DNA from: an uncultured Veillonella sp.
GTDB taxonomy: Bacteria > Bacillota > Negativicutes > Veillonellales > Veillonellaceae
Length of the DNA: 15,082 nucleotides
Assembly: GCA_900552715.1 (NCBI GenBank)
Contig: USAV01000041.1
Location: 1 to 15,082 of the forward strand
Direction of reading: 5' to 3'
A model generated the notes under the pieces. That model had not been told where the DNA came from and ran no database searches. It saw only the letters and a program-made list of their open reading frames with translations. Positions 1 to 7,096 of the stretch are shown one piece after another. The position numbers were made by a program, and so were the translations under genes. The stretch's first letter is position 1. Each line of letters opens with the position of its first letter.

Positions 1-1322
1 TTGATAGAACTATCATTATCCTTGATTTGTTTATAATTGCCTTCAGGGATAATAAACTTTTTAAAGCCTAATTTCTTAGCTTCATTGATACGCTGTTCAA
101 TACGTGGGATGCTACGAACATTACCGGTGAGCCCTACTTCACCTAAAATGACCATATCGGTAGGAACAATGCGATTTTTTAAATTAGATACGATAGCCAC
201 AGCCATAGATAAGTCACAAGCTGGTTCATTTACCTTGAGACCACCAATAACGTTCACGTATACGTCCTTATTACCTAATGTAAAACCACAACGTTTTTCT
301 AATACTGCCAAAAGTACAATTAAACGATTAAGGTCATAACCGATTGCAGTTCTTCTAGGCATACCAAAAGCAGTCGTAACAACAAGGCTTTGTACCTCTA
401 CAAGGATAGGACGAACCCCTTCAAGATAAATCATAACGGCGCTGCCGCTTTCCTCATCAGATCGTTCTGCCAATAAGGAAGCTGATGGATTAGATAACTC
501 TTGTAACCCTTCCTCAACCATGGCAAAAATACCTGTTTCAGATGTAGATCCAAAACGATTCTTAATTGAACGCAAAATACGGAATTGGTAAGACCGTTCG
601 CCTTCAAAGTAAAGCACTACATCCACCATATGTTCTAACATACGGGGCCCCGCAATATTGCCTTCCTTAGTAACATGTCCAATGATTACCGTTGGAATAT
701 TTCGTTCTTTACAGAAGCGAAGGAGGCGAGATGTACATTCTCGCACTTGGCTAACACTACCTGGAGCAGCATCGATATCTCCGGTATACATGGTTTGAAT
801 AGAGTCGATAACTAACAAAGAAGGCGTCATTGCATCAGCTTGCTCTAAGATATGATCTAAATCTGTATCAGCAATAACTTGTAGTCGCCCACTATTGATA
901 TGAAGTCGTTCTGCCCGAAGCTTAAGCTGTAACTGAGACTCTTCTCCAGATGCATATAGTACAGTACCTACCGTATCAGCCACCTTTTGAGATACTTGAA
1001 GAAGTAGTGTAGACTTGCCTATACCAGGATCACCACCTAAGAGCATAAGGGCCCCAGGAACAATCCCACCACCTAATACGCGGTCGATTTCACCAAAGGT
1101 TGTAGAGACACGAGCGATAGATGAAATTTCAATATCTGGTAAAGCTGTTGGTTTTGTTGTTTGATTTCCCACACCTCGTGAAGGTGTGCGGCTATGTTTA
1201 GTTTCTTTAATTATCTCTTCAACTAATGTATTCCATTCACCACATTGTGGACAACGCCCCATCCACTTAGAAGACTCCGCTCCACAATTTTGACAGAAGA
1301 ATACTGATTTTGCTTTTGCCAT
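1..1322 (-). CDS. radA: DNA repair/recombination protein RadA (Sms), 3' end cut by the window edge
   Basis: RadA is a RecA-like ATPase (a DnaB-type helicase in some species) that helps process branched recombination intermediates. My translation gives about 440 codons. It starts with a C4 zinc finger (Cys10, Cys13, Cys24, Cys27), then a Walker A motif GDPGIGKST near residues 97-105, a Walker B-like LLVIDSIQ segment, and the RadA-specific KNRFGST motif near residue 250. A Lon-protease-like C-terminal domain follows (GGLKVNEPACDL region). Family members are about 450-460 residues, so only some 10-20 C-terminal residues should be missing beyond position 1. The ATG at 1322 has a GAGG ribosome-binding site four bases upstream. 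It lies downstream of clpC in the usual Firmicutes order, but an intrinsic terminator separates the two genes, so co-transcription needs read-through. Confidence 0.96.
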   Translation of the reverse strand, partial: MAKAKSVFFCQNCGAESSKWMGRCPQCGEWNTLVEEIIKETKHSRTPSRGVGNQTTKPTALPDIEISSIARVSTTFGEIDRVLGGGIVPGALMLLGGDPGIGKSTLLLQVSQKVADTVGTVLYASGEESQLQLKLRAERLHINSGRLQVIADTDLDHILEQADAMTPSLLVIDSIQTMYTGDIDAAPGSVSQVRECTSRLLRFCKERNIPTVIIGHVTKEGNIAGPRMLEHMVDVVLYFEGERSYQFRILRSIKNRFGSTSETGIFAMVEEGLQELSNPSASLLAERSDEESGSAVMIYLEGVRPILVEVQSLVVTTAFGMPRRTAIGYDLNRLIVLLAVLEKRCGFTLGNKDVYVNVIGGLKVNEPACDLSMAVAIVSNLKNRIVPTDMVILGEVGLTGNVRSIPRIEQRINEAKKLGFKKFIIPEGNYKQIKDNDSSI

Positions 1323-1340
1323 AATACCTCAAAACTGTTA

Positions 1341-1386
1341 TAAAAGATAAAAAAGGCCATGAATGATAACCATTCATGACCTTTTA
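1341..1386 (-). terminator. Intrinsic terminator after clpC, just upstream of radA
   Basis: On the minus strand the stem AAAAGGTCATGAATG pairs with CATTCATGGCCTTTT across a GTTAT loop, with one G-U wobble, followed by the U-rich run TTTTTATCTTTT. It ends the ctsR-mcsA-mcsB-clpC unit but sits only about 28 bases before the radA start codon, so it may act as a partial or regulated terminator for radA. Confidence 0.85.
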
Positions 1387-1424
1387 TGCATAATTTTACT
1401 ACATGGTTACTATCATTATTCTAT

Positions 1425-1433
1425 AGTATACCA
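1425..1433 (-). promoter_or_regulatory. Candidate extended -10 promoter between clpC and radA
   Basis: The minus strand reads TGGTATACT, an extended -10 (TGnTATACT). Seventeen bases upstream the -35 position is a poor TATAAA. Transcription would begin near 1418 and reach the 1341-1386 terminator after about 75 bases. It could supply radA by read-through or make a short RNA. The -35 is weak, so this is only a candidate. Confidence 0.35.
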
Positions 1434-1490
1434 TTTAAGCCATATAATTTATATGAAAGGTAGTCATTAACTATTAATTTTGTATTTATA

Positions 1491-3938
1491 TTAAATCGTT
1501 ACAACAATATCATTATCCTTTGCATCTGCTTTAATAGTTTTTCCTGCTATCGCCTCTCCTTTCAAAATAAGATCGGATACAGGGTCCTCAATTAAGCGTT
1601 GAATAGCGCGTTTTAAAGGCCGAGCACCCATAGTAAAATCGGAACCTTCTTTAACGAGCAATTTCATAGCCTCAGGTGTAATTTCTAAATGTAAATCACG
1701 TTCTCCAAGACGTTTTATTACATCACTCATCAAAATAGTCACAATTTTTGTTAAGTCCTCTTCAGTCAACGGATGGAATACTATCATCTCATCAATACGA
1801 TTCAAAAACTCTGGTCTGAAATGACTTTTGACTGCATCCATAACAGACTTTTTAGCCTCTTTAAAATCAATACTTTTAGCATCTTTAGCAGTAGATTCAG
1901 CTTTTTTTGGTGCTAAGAAGCCTAGTTCTGTAGAGTTCTTATGTAATGCTTTAGCTCCTAAATTACTAGTCATAATGATAACCGTATTTCTAAAGTCTAC
2001 GGTTCTACCTTGACTATCTGTAAGTCGACCATCATCAAGTACTTGCAATAGGATGTTAAAGAAATCTGCATGAGCCTTTTCTACTTCATCAAGTAAAATA
2101 ACGCTATATGGTTTACGACGAACTGCATCAGTAAGTTGACCGCCCTCTTCATATCCTACATATCCAGGAGGAGCCCCAACTAGACGAGAAACAGTATGCT
2201 TTTCCATATATTCAGACATATCAAGTCGAATCATTGCAGATTCATCGCCGAACAAGGAAGATGCAAGAGCTCTTGCTAATTCAGTTTTACCAACCCCTGT
2301 TGGTCCAAGGAATAAGAATGAACCAATAGGACGTTTTGGATCCTTTAATCCAGCCCTTGCACGGCGCACAGCTTTCGCTACAGCTGTAACAGCATCATCT
2401 TGACCGATAACGCGTTTATGTAGCTCATCTTCTAAATGAAGCAAGGTTTCAGATTCTTCTTCTGCTATTTTAGCCACCGGAATACCCGTCCACTGAGCTA
2501 CTACTGCAGCAATATCTTCTTCTGTAACTATTAGTTTTTGATCACTTTCCTCTTTAGCTACAGCTTTTTTATCGTCAATCTCTTTAACGAGAGCTTGCTC
2601 TTCATCACGAAGCTTAGCTGCTTTTTCAAAATCTTGAGATGTAACAGCAGCTTCCTTTTCCTTCTTTACCGTATTGAGTCGGTCTTCTAAAGCCTTAACA
2701 TCAGGAGCTGCAGAAAAGACTTTCATACGCACCTTAGATGCAGCTTCATCAACCACATCGATAGCCTTATCAGGCAAAAATCGATCTGTAATATATCGAC
2801 TAGATAAGGTAACAGCAGCTTTTAATGCTTCATCTGTAATTTTAGCCTTATGGAAAGCCTCATAGCGATCTCGCAACCCCATCAAGATTTCAAGAGCATC
2901 CTCTTCATTAGGTTCCCCTACTTGAACAGGTTGGAAACGACGCTCTAAGGCAGCATCTTTTTCAATATGCTTTTTATATTCATCAAGTGTCGTAGCACCA
3001 ATCACTTGAAATTCACCGCGTGCTAAAGCTGGTTTTAAAATGTTTGCTGCATCCATTGCACCTTCAGTGGCGCCTGCACCAACCAATGTATGAATTTCAT
3101 CAATGAAGATAATCATATCATCATGTTGTTGCACTTCATCGATTGCTTTTTTTAAGCGTTCTTCAAATTCACCACGGTATTTTGCACCAGCTAACATGGA
3201 GCTAATGCTGAGGGATATAATGCGTTTGTTGCGCAAAATCTCTGGCACATTGCCATTGACAATACGTTGTGCCAAACCTTCAGCAATAGCCGTCTTACCT
3301 ACACCAGGTTCACCGATAAGAACTGGATTATTTTTAGTTCTACGGCTAAGAATTTGAATAACACGTTGAATTTCTGTATCACGACCAATAACAGGATCAA
3401 TTTTACCTTGTTTTGCAGACTCATTTAGGTCGGTAGCAAAATCAGCTAAATCACCTAGATCACCATTATGACTCGACCCCTCTTGTCCATTATCATCACC
3501 ATTTGTATTAGAGCCAAGAATGTGACGAATCGCTTCTACTATATCATCGGTACGAATATTCATAGCCCGTAGAATTCCAACTGCAACGCCACCACCGTCG
3601 CTGAGTAATCCTAAGAGAATATGCTCAGTACCAACGTAATTATGATTCATGCGATTAGCAACTTGAATAGCTAACTCAAGTACATGCTTAACACGAGGAG
3701 TCATATATATGGAGGTTGCTTTTTTATTACCGCGACCAACTTGTTCTTCTACAGCTTCAAAAATATCTTCTGTAACAATACCAAGCTCTGCTAAAGCCTT
3801 AGCGGCAACACCATTTTTAACCTTTGTAAGGCCGATGAGTACATGTTCAGTGCCTACATAGTCATGCCCTAGTTCTAGCGCTGCTTCTTGAGCAAAAGAA
3901 AGGACACGCTGTGCATCGTCTGTAAACCGTTGCATCAT
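1491..3938 (-). CDS. clpC: ATP-dependent Clp protease ATP-binding subunit ClpC
   Basis: ClpC is a cytosolic Hsp100 unfoldase that feeds substrates, including McsB-phosphorylated proteins, into ClpP. The 815-residue protein has two Clp_N repeats (about residues 1-145) and a first AAA+ domain with Walker A GEPGVGKT at 209-216 and Walker B FIDE at 278-281. A UVR-type middle domain (about 433-455, SQDFEKAAKLRDEE) follows, the docking site for McsA/McsB/MecA-type adaptors. The second AAA+ domain has GPTGVGKT at 545-552 and LLDE at 615-618. LGF at about 672-674 fits the ClpP-binding loop. Length matches the family. Two adjacent ATGs exist (3938 and 3935). A GAGGTGA site seven bases before the first favours it. 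It is the last gene before the terminator at 1341-1386, and a 235-bp gap separates it from mcsB. Confidence 0.98.
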   Translation of the reverse strand: MMQRFTDDAQRVLSFAQEAALELGHDYVGTEHVLIGLTKVKNGVAAKALAELGIVTEDIFEAVEEQVGRGNKKATSIYMTPRVKHVLELAIQVANRMNHNYVGTEHILLGLLSDGGGVAVGILRAMNIRTDDIVEAIRHILGSNTNGDDNGQEGSSHNGDLGDLADFATDLNESAKQGKIDPVIGRDTEIQRVIQILSRRTKNNPVLIGEPGVGKTAIAEGLAQRIVNGNVPEILRNKRIISLSISSMLAGAKYRGEFEERLKKAIDEVQQHDDMIIFIDEIHTLVGAGATEGAMDAANILKPALARGEFQVIGATTLDEYKKHIEKDAALERRFQPVQVGEPNEEDALEILMGLRDRYEAFHKAKITDEALKAAVTLSSRYITDRFLPDKAIDVVDEAASKVRMKVFSAAPDVKALEDRLNTVKKEKEAAVTSQDFEKAAKLRDEEQALVKEIDDKKAVAKEESDQKLIVTEEDIAAVVAQWTGIPVAKIAEEESETLLHLEDELHKRVIGQDDAVTAVAKAVRRARAGLKDPKRPIGSFLFLGPTGVGKTELARALASSLFGDESAMIRLDMSEYMEKHTVSRLVGAPPGYVGYEEGGQLTDAVRRKPYSVILLDEVEKAHADFFNILLQVLDDGRLTDSQGRTVDFRNTVIIMTSNLGAKALHKNSTELGFLAPKKAESTAKDAKSIDFKEAKKSVMDAVKSHFRPEFLNRIDEMIVFHPLTEEDLTKIVTILMSDVIKRLGERDLHLEITPEAMKLLVKEGSDFTMGARPLKRAIQRLIEDPVSDLILKGEAIAGKTIKADAKDNDIVVTI

Positions 3939-4070
3939 AATATCACCTCATCTATCTATGTAAATTGTAATTATTTCTCTTCAAATATATGTAAACAACG
4001 GTAGGACATACCATTGGAATAGCTATTAACTAAACAAACAAATTCTACAGTCAAATTGAATATATTATAT

Positions 4071-4098
4071 TGGCTTTAATCAAATCCGATTAAAGCCA
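4071..4098 (-). other. Strong hairpin in the mcsB-clpC gap
   Basis: TGGCTTTAATC and GATTAAAGCCA form a perfect 11-bp stem with a 6-base loop, in the middle of the 235-bp gap between mcsB and clpC. On the minus strand the hairpin is followed by AATATAATATATTC rather than a run of U, so it is not a standard intrinsic terminator. It could be a processing or stability element, or a weak attenuator that sets clpC apart from mcsB. A single AGTCAAA heptad (4049-4055) and a weak TTGACT -35-like element lie just downstream in the direction of clpC. The rest of 3939-4173 shows nothing else I can support. Confidence 0.55.
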
Positions 4099-4173
4099 TC
4101 TATTATCAACACATAGTTATAAAATGATTATGTGTAAATGTATTATATGTAATTGATTTTGTGCAAATTTATA

Positions 4174-5235
4174 TTAATGTGAAAGCTTTTGCCGGATTAC
4201 CTTCGCCCGATAGCTATCACGCTCGATATCTGATAGATCATCGTTTCCTGCATATTTAGAAAGAAAATTAGGTCTAGTTATGGCGATTAATTCATTAAAT
4301 GAATCCTTACCCCATGGAGGTAAAATCTCTAAATCAACGCCTAATTGGATATCGCTAAGCTTTGTTAAGGCCTCTTTACCATTTACACGACGAGCATATT
4401 GTAAAACGCCATATGAGCGCCATAATACATCTTCTAAACCTTCTTTATCATTATGTAATAAGGATTGTCGAGATTTTCTTTCTTCTGCAATGATACCTTC
4501 TACAATCTTCGTCAATTGCTCGATGGTATCCTCTTCACTTACCCCCATAGTACGTTGATTAGAAATTTGGTAAATATTTCCTAACGCTTCGGAGCCTTCC
4601 CCATATAATCCACGTACAGAATAACCTAATTGAATGATGCTACGAATAAGGCGTGTAATTCGTCCAGAGATGGTCAATGCTGGCAAATGTAGCATTACAG
4701 ATGCCCTCAAACCGGTGCCTACATTAGTAGGGCAAGCCGTTAAATAACCAAACCGTTCATCAAAGGCATATGGATATTTTGCTTCAATTGCCTTATCTAT
4801 TTTTTGAGCATGTTCATAAGCTTCCTGTAATCGTAATCCTGAAACCATAGATTGAATCCGCAAATGGTCTTCTTCATTCACCATAATTACAATAGAGGCA
4901 TCGTCAGATACTACTAAATTACGGTATGGCAGTTTTTCCTCCAATGCAGGACTCATTAAATGTTTTTCTACTAATATAGCTCGCTCACGCTCGCTTAATT
5001 GCTCAAGATTAATATTGGAGTATTGATGCCCATCTGCTTCTTTTAAAGGATGAAGCAAACCTCTAGAAATAGTATTTACCTTTTCTAAAGATGACATATC
5101 ATTACGATTTGTAAACAATATTCCATCAAAATTGCGTGCTAATCGGATTCGACTAGATATGACAATATGATCGGTTGCATCCGTATCGTGTTGTAGCCAT
5201 GGACTTAAAGGAGAGTCTAATATAGTATCTAACAT
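4174..5235 (-). CDS. mcsB: Protein-arginine kinase McsB
   Basis: McsB is an ATP:guanido phosphotransferase-type kinase. It phosphorylates arginines on damaged or heat-exposed proteins, marking them for ClpCP, and inactivates CtsR. The 353 residues match the family. Visible motifs are the phosphagen-kinase NEEDH at 120-124 (Glu121 and surrounding residues), CPTNVGTGLRASVM at 168-181 with the conserved cysteine at 168, and an RDSYRA match to the RDxxRA phosphoarginine-sensing motif at about 339-344. These suggest an active, allosterically regulated kinase. The ATG is preceded by AGGAGG seven to eight bases upstream. mcsA ends 12 bases earlier, as expected in one operon. No feature looks degenerate. 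Confidence 0.97.
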   Translation of the reverse strand: MLDTILDSPLSPWLQHDTDATDHIVISSRIRLARNFDGILFTNRNDMSSLEKVNTISRGLLHPLKEADGHQYSNINLEQLSERERAILVEKHLMSPALEEKLPYRNLVVSDDASIVIMVNEEDHLRIQSMVSGLRLQEAYEHAQKIDKAIEAKYPYAFDERFGYLTACPTNVGTGLRASVMLHLPALTISGRITRLIRSIIQLGYSVRGLYGEGSEALGNIYQISNQRTMGVSEEDTIEQLTKIVEGIIAEERKSRQSLLHNDKEGLEDVLWRSYGVLQYARRVNGKEALTKLSDIQLGVDLEILPPWGKDSFNELIAITRPNFLSKYAGNDDLSDIERDSYRAKVIRQKLSH

Positions 5236-5247
5236 AATAAGAACCTC

Positions 5248-5787
5248 CTATTCTTTATCGCCACCAATGATGGCTTCTAATTCTTTTATTTTATCTCTTA
5301 AAATGGCTGCATCCTCGAAGTTCTCTGCTTGAATTGCTGAGTCTAATTGATGACGCAACCGCTTTAGTTCATACTTGGCTTTAAATACATTATGACCATG
5401 GCTAGGAACAGTTCCTTCATATTCAGAACTACCTTGTAATCGTTGTAATAACGGTTTTATTTCACTAGCAAAGGTTTCATAACATGTATCACAACCAAAC
5501 TTGCCTACGCGGTTAAACTCATCATAAGTAATACCACATTGAGGACAACGTTTAGACTGATGTGATTTTAATAAACTATCAGGATAGACCATATTCTTAA
5601 AGAAATCATTGGTAAAGAAGCTATCATCCCACATATCATTCATAAAGGAACTATAAGGAGATAATTTTCCCTCCTGCTGTAATGCAGTGGCACAAGTATT
5701 GCACAAATGTTGTTCCGTCTTCTGATTATTTACAATATTTGTCATGTGGATGGTAGCTTCATTTTTATGGCAATGATCACATATCAC
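5248..5787 (-). CDS. mcsA: McsA, zinc-binding activator of McsB
   Basis: McsA binds and activates the McsB kinase and contributes to CtsR and ClpC control. The 179-residue protein has paired CxxC motifs at Cys3/Cys6 and Cys29/Cys32, then Cys81/Cys84 and Cys99/Cys102, consistent with zinc-binding modules. A C-terminal UVR coiled-coil motif (about residues 135-170, AENFEDAAILRDKIKELE) mirrors the UVR segment of ClpC. The start is GTG at 5787. The GGAG at the ctsR stop codon lies nine bases upstream, and the nearby ATG is out of frame and leads straight to a stop. The ctsR stop is six bases away and mcsB follows 12 bases later, so the genes are tightly co-transcribed and probably translationally coupled. 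Confidence 0.95.
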   Translation of the reverse strand: MICDHCHKNEATIHMTNIVNNQKTEQHLCNTCATALQQEGKLSPYSSFMNDMWDDSFFTNDFFKNMVYPDSLLKSHQSKRCPQCGITYDEFNRVGKFGCDTCYETFASEIKPLLQRLQGSSEYEGTVPSHGHNVFKAKYELKRLRHQLDSAIQAENFEDAAILRDKIKELEAIIGGDKE

Positions 5788-5793
5788 TGATCA

Positions 5794-6273
5794 TCACTCC
5801 TTCCGTAGTGTATCCACCATTGTTGCGTAGAGCTGACGAATTGCATCATTACGATGTTCAATGTCGGTATTCTCAATTAATGTAGCAAAGGAATTATGCA
5901 TTAATTGAGCTTCACGACGAGTAATCTTTTCAGCCTGTAGTAATTGGAACAAGGATTGGTCTACATCTTTAATATCAATCAATCGATCTACTGTATTTTG
6001 ACCTTCATAAATACGATAGGTTGTTACAGCTGGTAGTGAATCGGAGCTTTCTGGATTTAATTTAGTAATTCGAATATATCCGCCTAGCCCACGTCTTGAT
6101 TCAACATCAAAGCCGCGTTCATTAGAAAATCGTGTACTTAGTACATAACTAATTTGCGATGGTGCACAATCTAATTCATCGGCTAATTCGTTACGTTTTA
6201 AAATTAATTTCTCTTGTTCTTCACGCATACGATCTAATATAAACTTTTCTATTTTATCAGCTATCATACTCAT
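5794..6273 (-). CDS. ctsR: CtsR, transcriptional repressor of class III heat-shock genes
   Basis: CtsR is a dimeric winged-helix repressor that binds GTCAAA heptads and blocks clp and operon transcription until heat or McsAB action releases it. From the chosen ATG the protein has 159 residues. It has an N-terminal helix-turn-helix (about 23-50, with APSQISYVLSTRF), the ESRRG wing, and the C-terminal EAQLMHN-containing domain that meets ClpC/McsB. A GTG nine bases further upstream (6282) overlaps the Shine-Dalgarno GAGG, so the ATG at 6273 with eight-base spacing is preferred. The wing reads GLGG at 62-65, where the usual family sequence is four glycines; this loop is the reported heat sensor. 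First gene of the clpC operon, with its own sigma-A-type promoter overlapping candidate CtsR sites. Confidence 0.96.
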   Translation of the reverse strand: MSMIADKIEKFILDRMREEQEKLILKRNELADELDCAPSQISYVLSTRFSNERGFDVESRRGLGGYIRITKLNPESSDSLPAVTTYRIYEGQNTVDRLIDIKDVDQSLFQLLQAEKITRREAQLMHNSFATLIENTDIEHRNDAIRQLYATMVDTLRKE

Positions 6274-6308
6274 AAAAAACACCTCTTTAACATTTTATTT
6301 AATATATT

Positions 6309-6404
6309 TTTGACTATTTGCTTTTTACATATATTTATTATATTTGACTTTTTGACTTTAGTCAATATAAAGGTCAAATTTCTTACACTATATTTTTGAC
6401 CTTT
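6309..6404. promoter_or_regulatory. Cluster of CtsR-like GTCAAA heptads between divergent promoters
   Basis: I see six (A/G)GTCAA(A/T) heptads. Minus strand: 6315-6309, 6349-6343, 6357-6351, 6401-6395. Plus strand: 6360-6366 and 6372-6378. TTGACT and AGTCAA at 6352-6365 form an inverted repeat with a two-base gap. AAAGGTCAAA (6369-6378) and TTTGACCTTT (6395-6404) form a perfect 10-bp inverted repeat with a 16-base gap. The known CtsR operator is two direct heptads with a 3-base gap. Here the direct pairs have 1-base or 5-base gaps, so the assignment to CtsR is inferred from the heptad sequence and the neighbouring gene. Confidence 0.7.
6337..6365 (-). promoter_or_regulatory. Sigma-A promoter of the ctsR-mcsA-mcsB-clpC operon
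   Basis: On the minus strand TTGACT (6365-6360) is followed after exactly 17 bases by TATAAT (6342-6337). That puts the transcript start near 6330, about 57 bases before the ctsR ATG. The 17-base spacer is filled by two AGTCAAA heptads (6357-6351 and 6349-6343), so a bound CtsR would cover the promoter and give autoregulation. Confidence 0.85.
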
Positions 6405-6422
6405 CAATACATTCTCCTTTGA

Positions 6423-6452
6423 TTGGACTTAATTTTAAATTCTAGGTATAAT
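6423..6452 (+). promoter_or_regulatory. Promoter of the SpeD-like gene
   Basis: TTGGAC (6423-6428), an 18-base spacer, then TATAAT (6447-6452). Transcription would start near 6459, downstream of an in-frame ATG at 6455, which rules that codon out as the start. The -35 lies about 20 bases from the nearest GGTCAAA/TTTGACC inverted repeat (6369-6404). Confidence 0.75.
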
Positions 6453-6487
6453 AAATGAGATATATTTTTATGAAAGAAGGTGTTGTT

Positions 6488-6994
6488 ATGGCAGAAGCAT
6501 TAGGACAAGAACTTTTAATTGATTTGTATTCCTGCGATGAAGATGCAATCTCATCCGCTACAGCTGTACAAGAAAGTGTAGCAACTGCATTTGATTTAGC
6601 TGACCTTGATGTTGATGAAATCAGTTGTCAAGTTATGGACGAGGAGATCGCCCTCCTATCTGTTGCACCAGGCTTTCACTTTACATTGCACACATATCCT
6701 GCTCTAGGCTATGTGGCTGTTGACTTGTATTCTTTTGAGCAATCCTTACCGCTTACATTGATTATGAAAGCGTTACGTAAATCTTTCAGAGCGGAAAAGG
6801 TAAAAGCAACAAGTGTACAACGTGGCGACTTTGGTAACGAACGTGATATGAAGCCACGTCGCAAAACTAAGATTACTACACTCGGTCGTGTTTCTCGTAC
6901 ACGTATCCAACTCAAACAAACAGGCGGCAAGTTGAAAAAACAAAGTGCTAAGGTTATCAAAACATTAGCTAAAAAAAGCGGCCTAAAAAAATAA
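6488..6994 (+). CDS. SpeD-like (S-adenosylmethionine decarboxylase-fold) protein lacking catalytic residues, with a basic C-terminal tail
   Basis: The 168-residue protein aligns by eye with bacterial AdoMet decarboxylase (SpeD): GQELLIDLYSCD at 6-17, FHFTLHTYPALGYVAVDLYS at 63-82, and a final RG at 112-113. In true SpeD the core reads ESHxxIHxxPE...GY...DxxTCG: cleavage before the serine makes the pyruvoyl group, and the cysteine is the catalytic acid. Here ESH is GFH (Phe63 instead of Ser63), the proton-handling His68 remains, and the cysteine position is Phe83. It therefore should not self-process or decarboxylate. Residues 118-168 add a tail with 19 Lys/Arg and two acidic residues, absent from ordinary SpeD of about 120-130 residues, which could bind nucleic acid or polyphosphate (inference). 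AGAAGG seven bases before 6488 sets the start. Only plus-strand gene here, divergent from ctsR. Confidence 0.8.
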   Translation: MAEALGQELLIDLYSCDEDAISSATAVQESVATAFDLADLDVDEISCQVMDEEIALLSVAPGFHFTLHTYPALGYVAVDLYSFEQSLPLTLIMKALRKSFRAEKVKATSVQRGDFGNERDMKPRRKTKITTLGRVSRTRIQLKQTGGKLKKQSAKVIKTLAKKSGLKK

Positions 6995-6997
6995 CAC

Positions 6998-7027
6998 AAA
7001 AGGACTAACCTATAGGTTAGTCCTTTT
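6998..7027 (+). terminator. Intrinsic terminator of the SpeD-like gene
   Basis: AGGACTAACC pairs with GGTTAGTCCT around TATA, followed by TTTTTT. The whole 30 bases (6998-7027) form a perfect palindrome with an A run before and a T run after, so it can work in both directions. It begins four bases after the stop codon. Confidence 0.9.
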
Positions 7028-7037
7028 TTATAACTCC

Positions 7038-7070
7038 AAAAAGGCTAGAGGAAATACCTCTAGCCTTTTT
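7038..7070 (-). terminator. Intrinsic terminator of the suf-HAD operon
   Basis: AAAAAGGCTAGAGG pairs perfectly with CCTCTAGCCTTTTT around a five-base loop, and on the minus strand ends in TTTTTGGAG. It sits 27 bases after the HAD phosphatase stop. With the neighbouring palindrome at 6998-7027 it forms a double barrier between convergent transcripts, and its symmetric A/T flanks make it potentially bidirectional. Confidence 0.9.
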
Positions 7071-7096
7071 AAGGTTGATATTTTATTTATAATAGC

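Noticed and set aside
6455..6487. Longer start of the SpeD-like protein at ATG 6455
   Set aside because: That codon lies three bases after the -10 TATAAT, upstream of the likely transcript start, and has no ribosome-binding site; 6488 has AGAAGG at seven bases.
6488..6994. Annotation as a working S-adenosylmethionine decarboxylase
   Set aside because: The serine that becomes the pyruvoyl group and the catalytic cysteine are both replaced by phenylalanine, so only the fold can be supported.
6709..6999. 96-codon minus-strand frame antisense to the SpeD-like gene
   Set aside because: It starts within the terminator-proximal sequence, has no ribosome-binding site, and the plus-strand frame has the promoter, ribosome-binding site and terminator.
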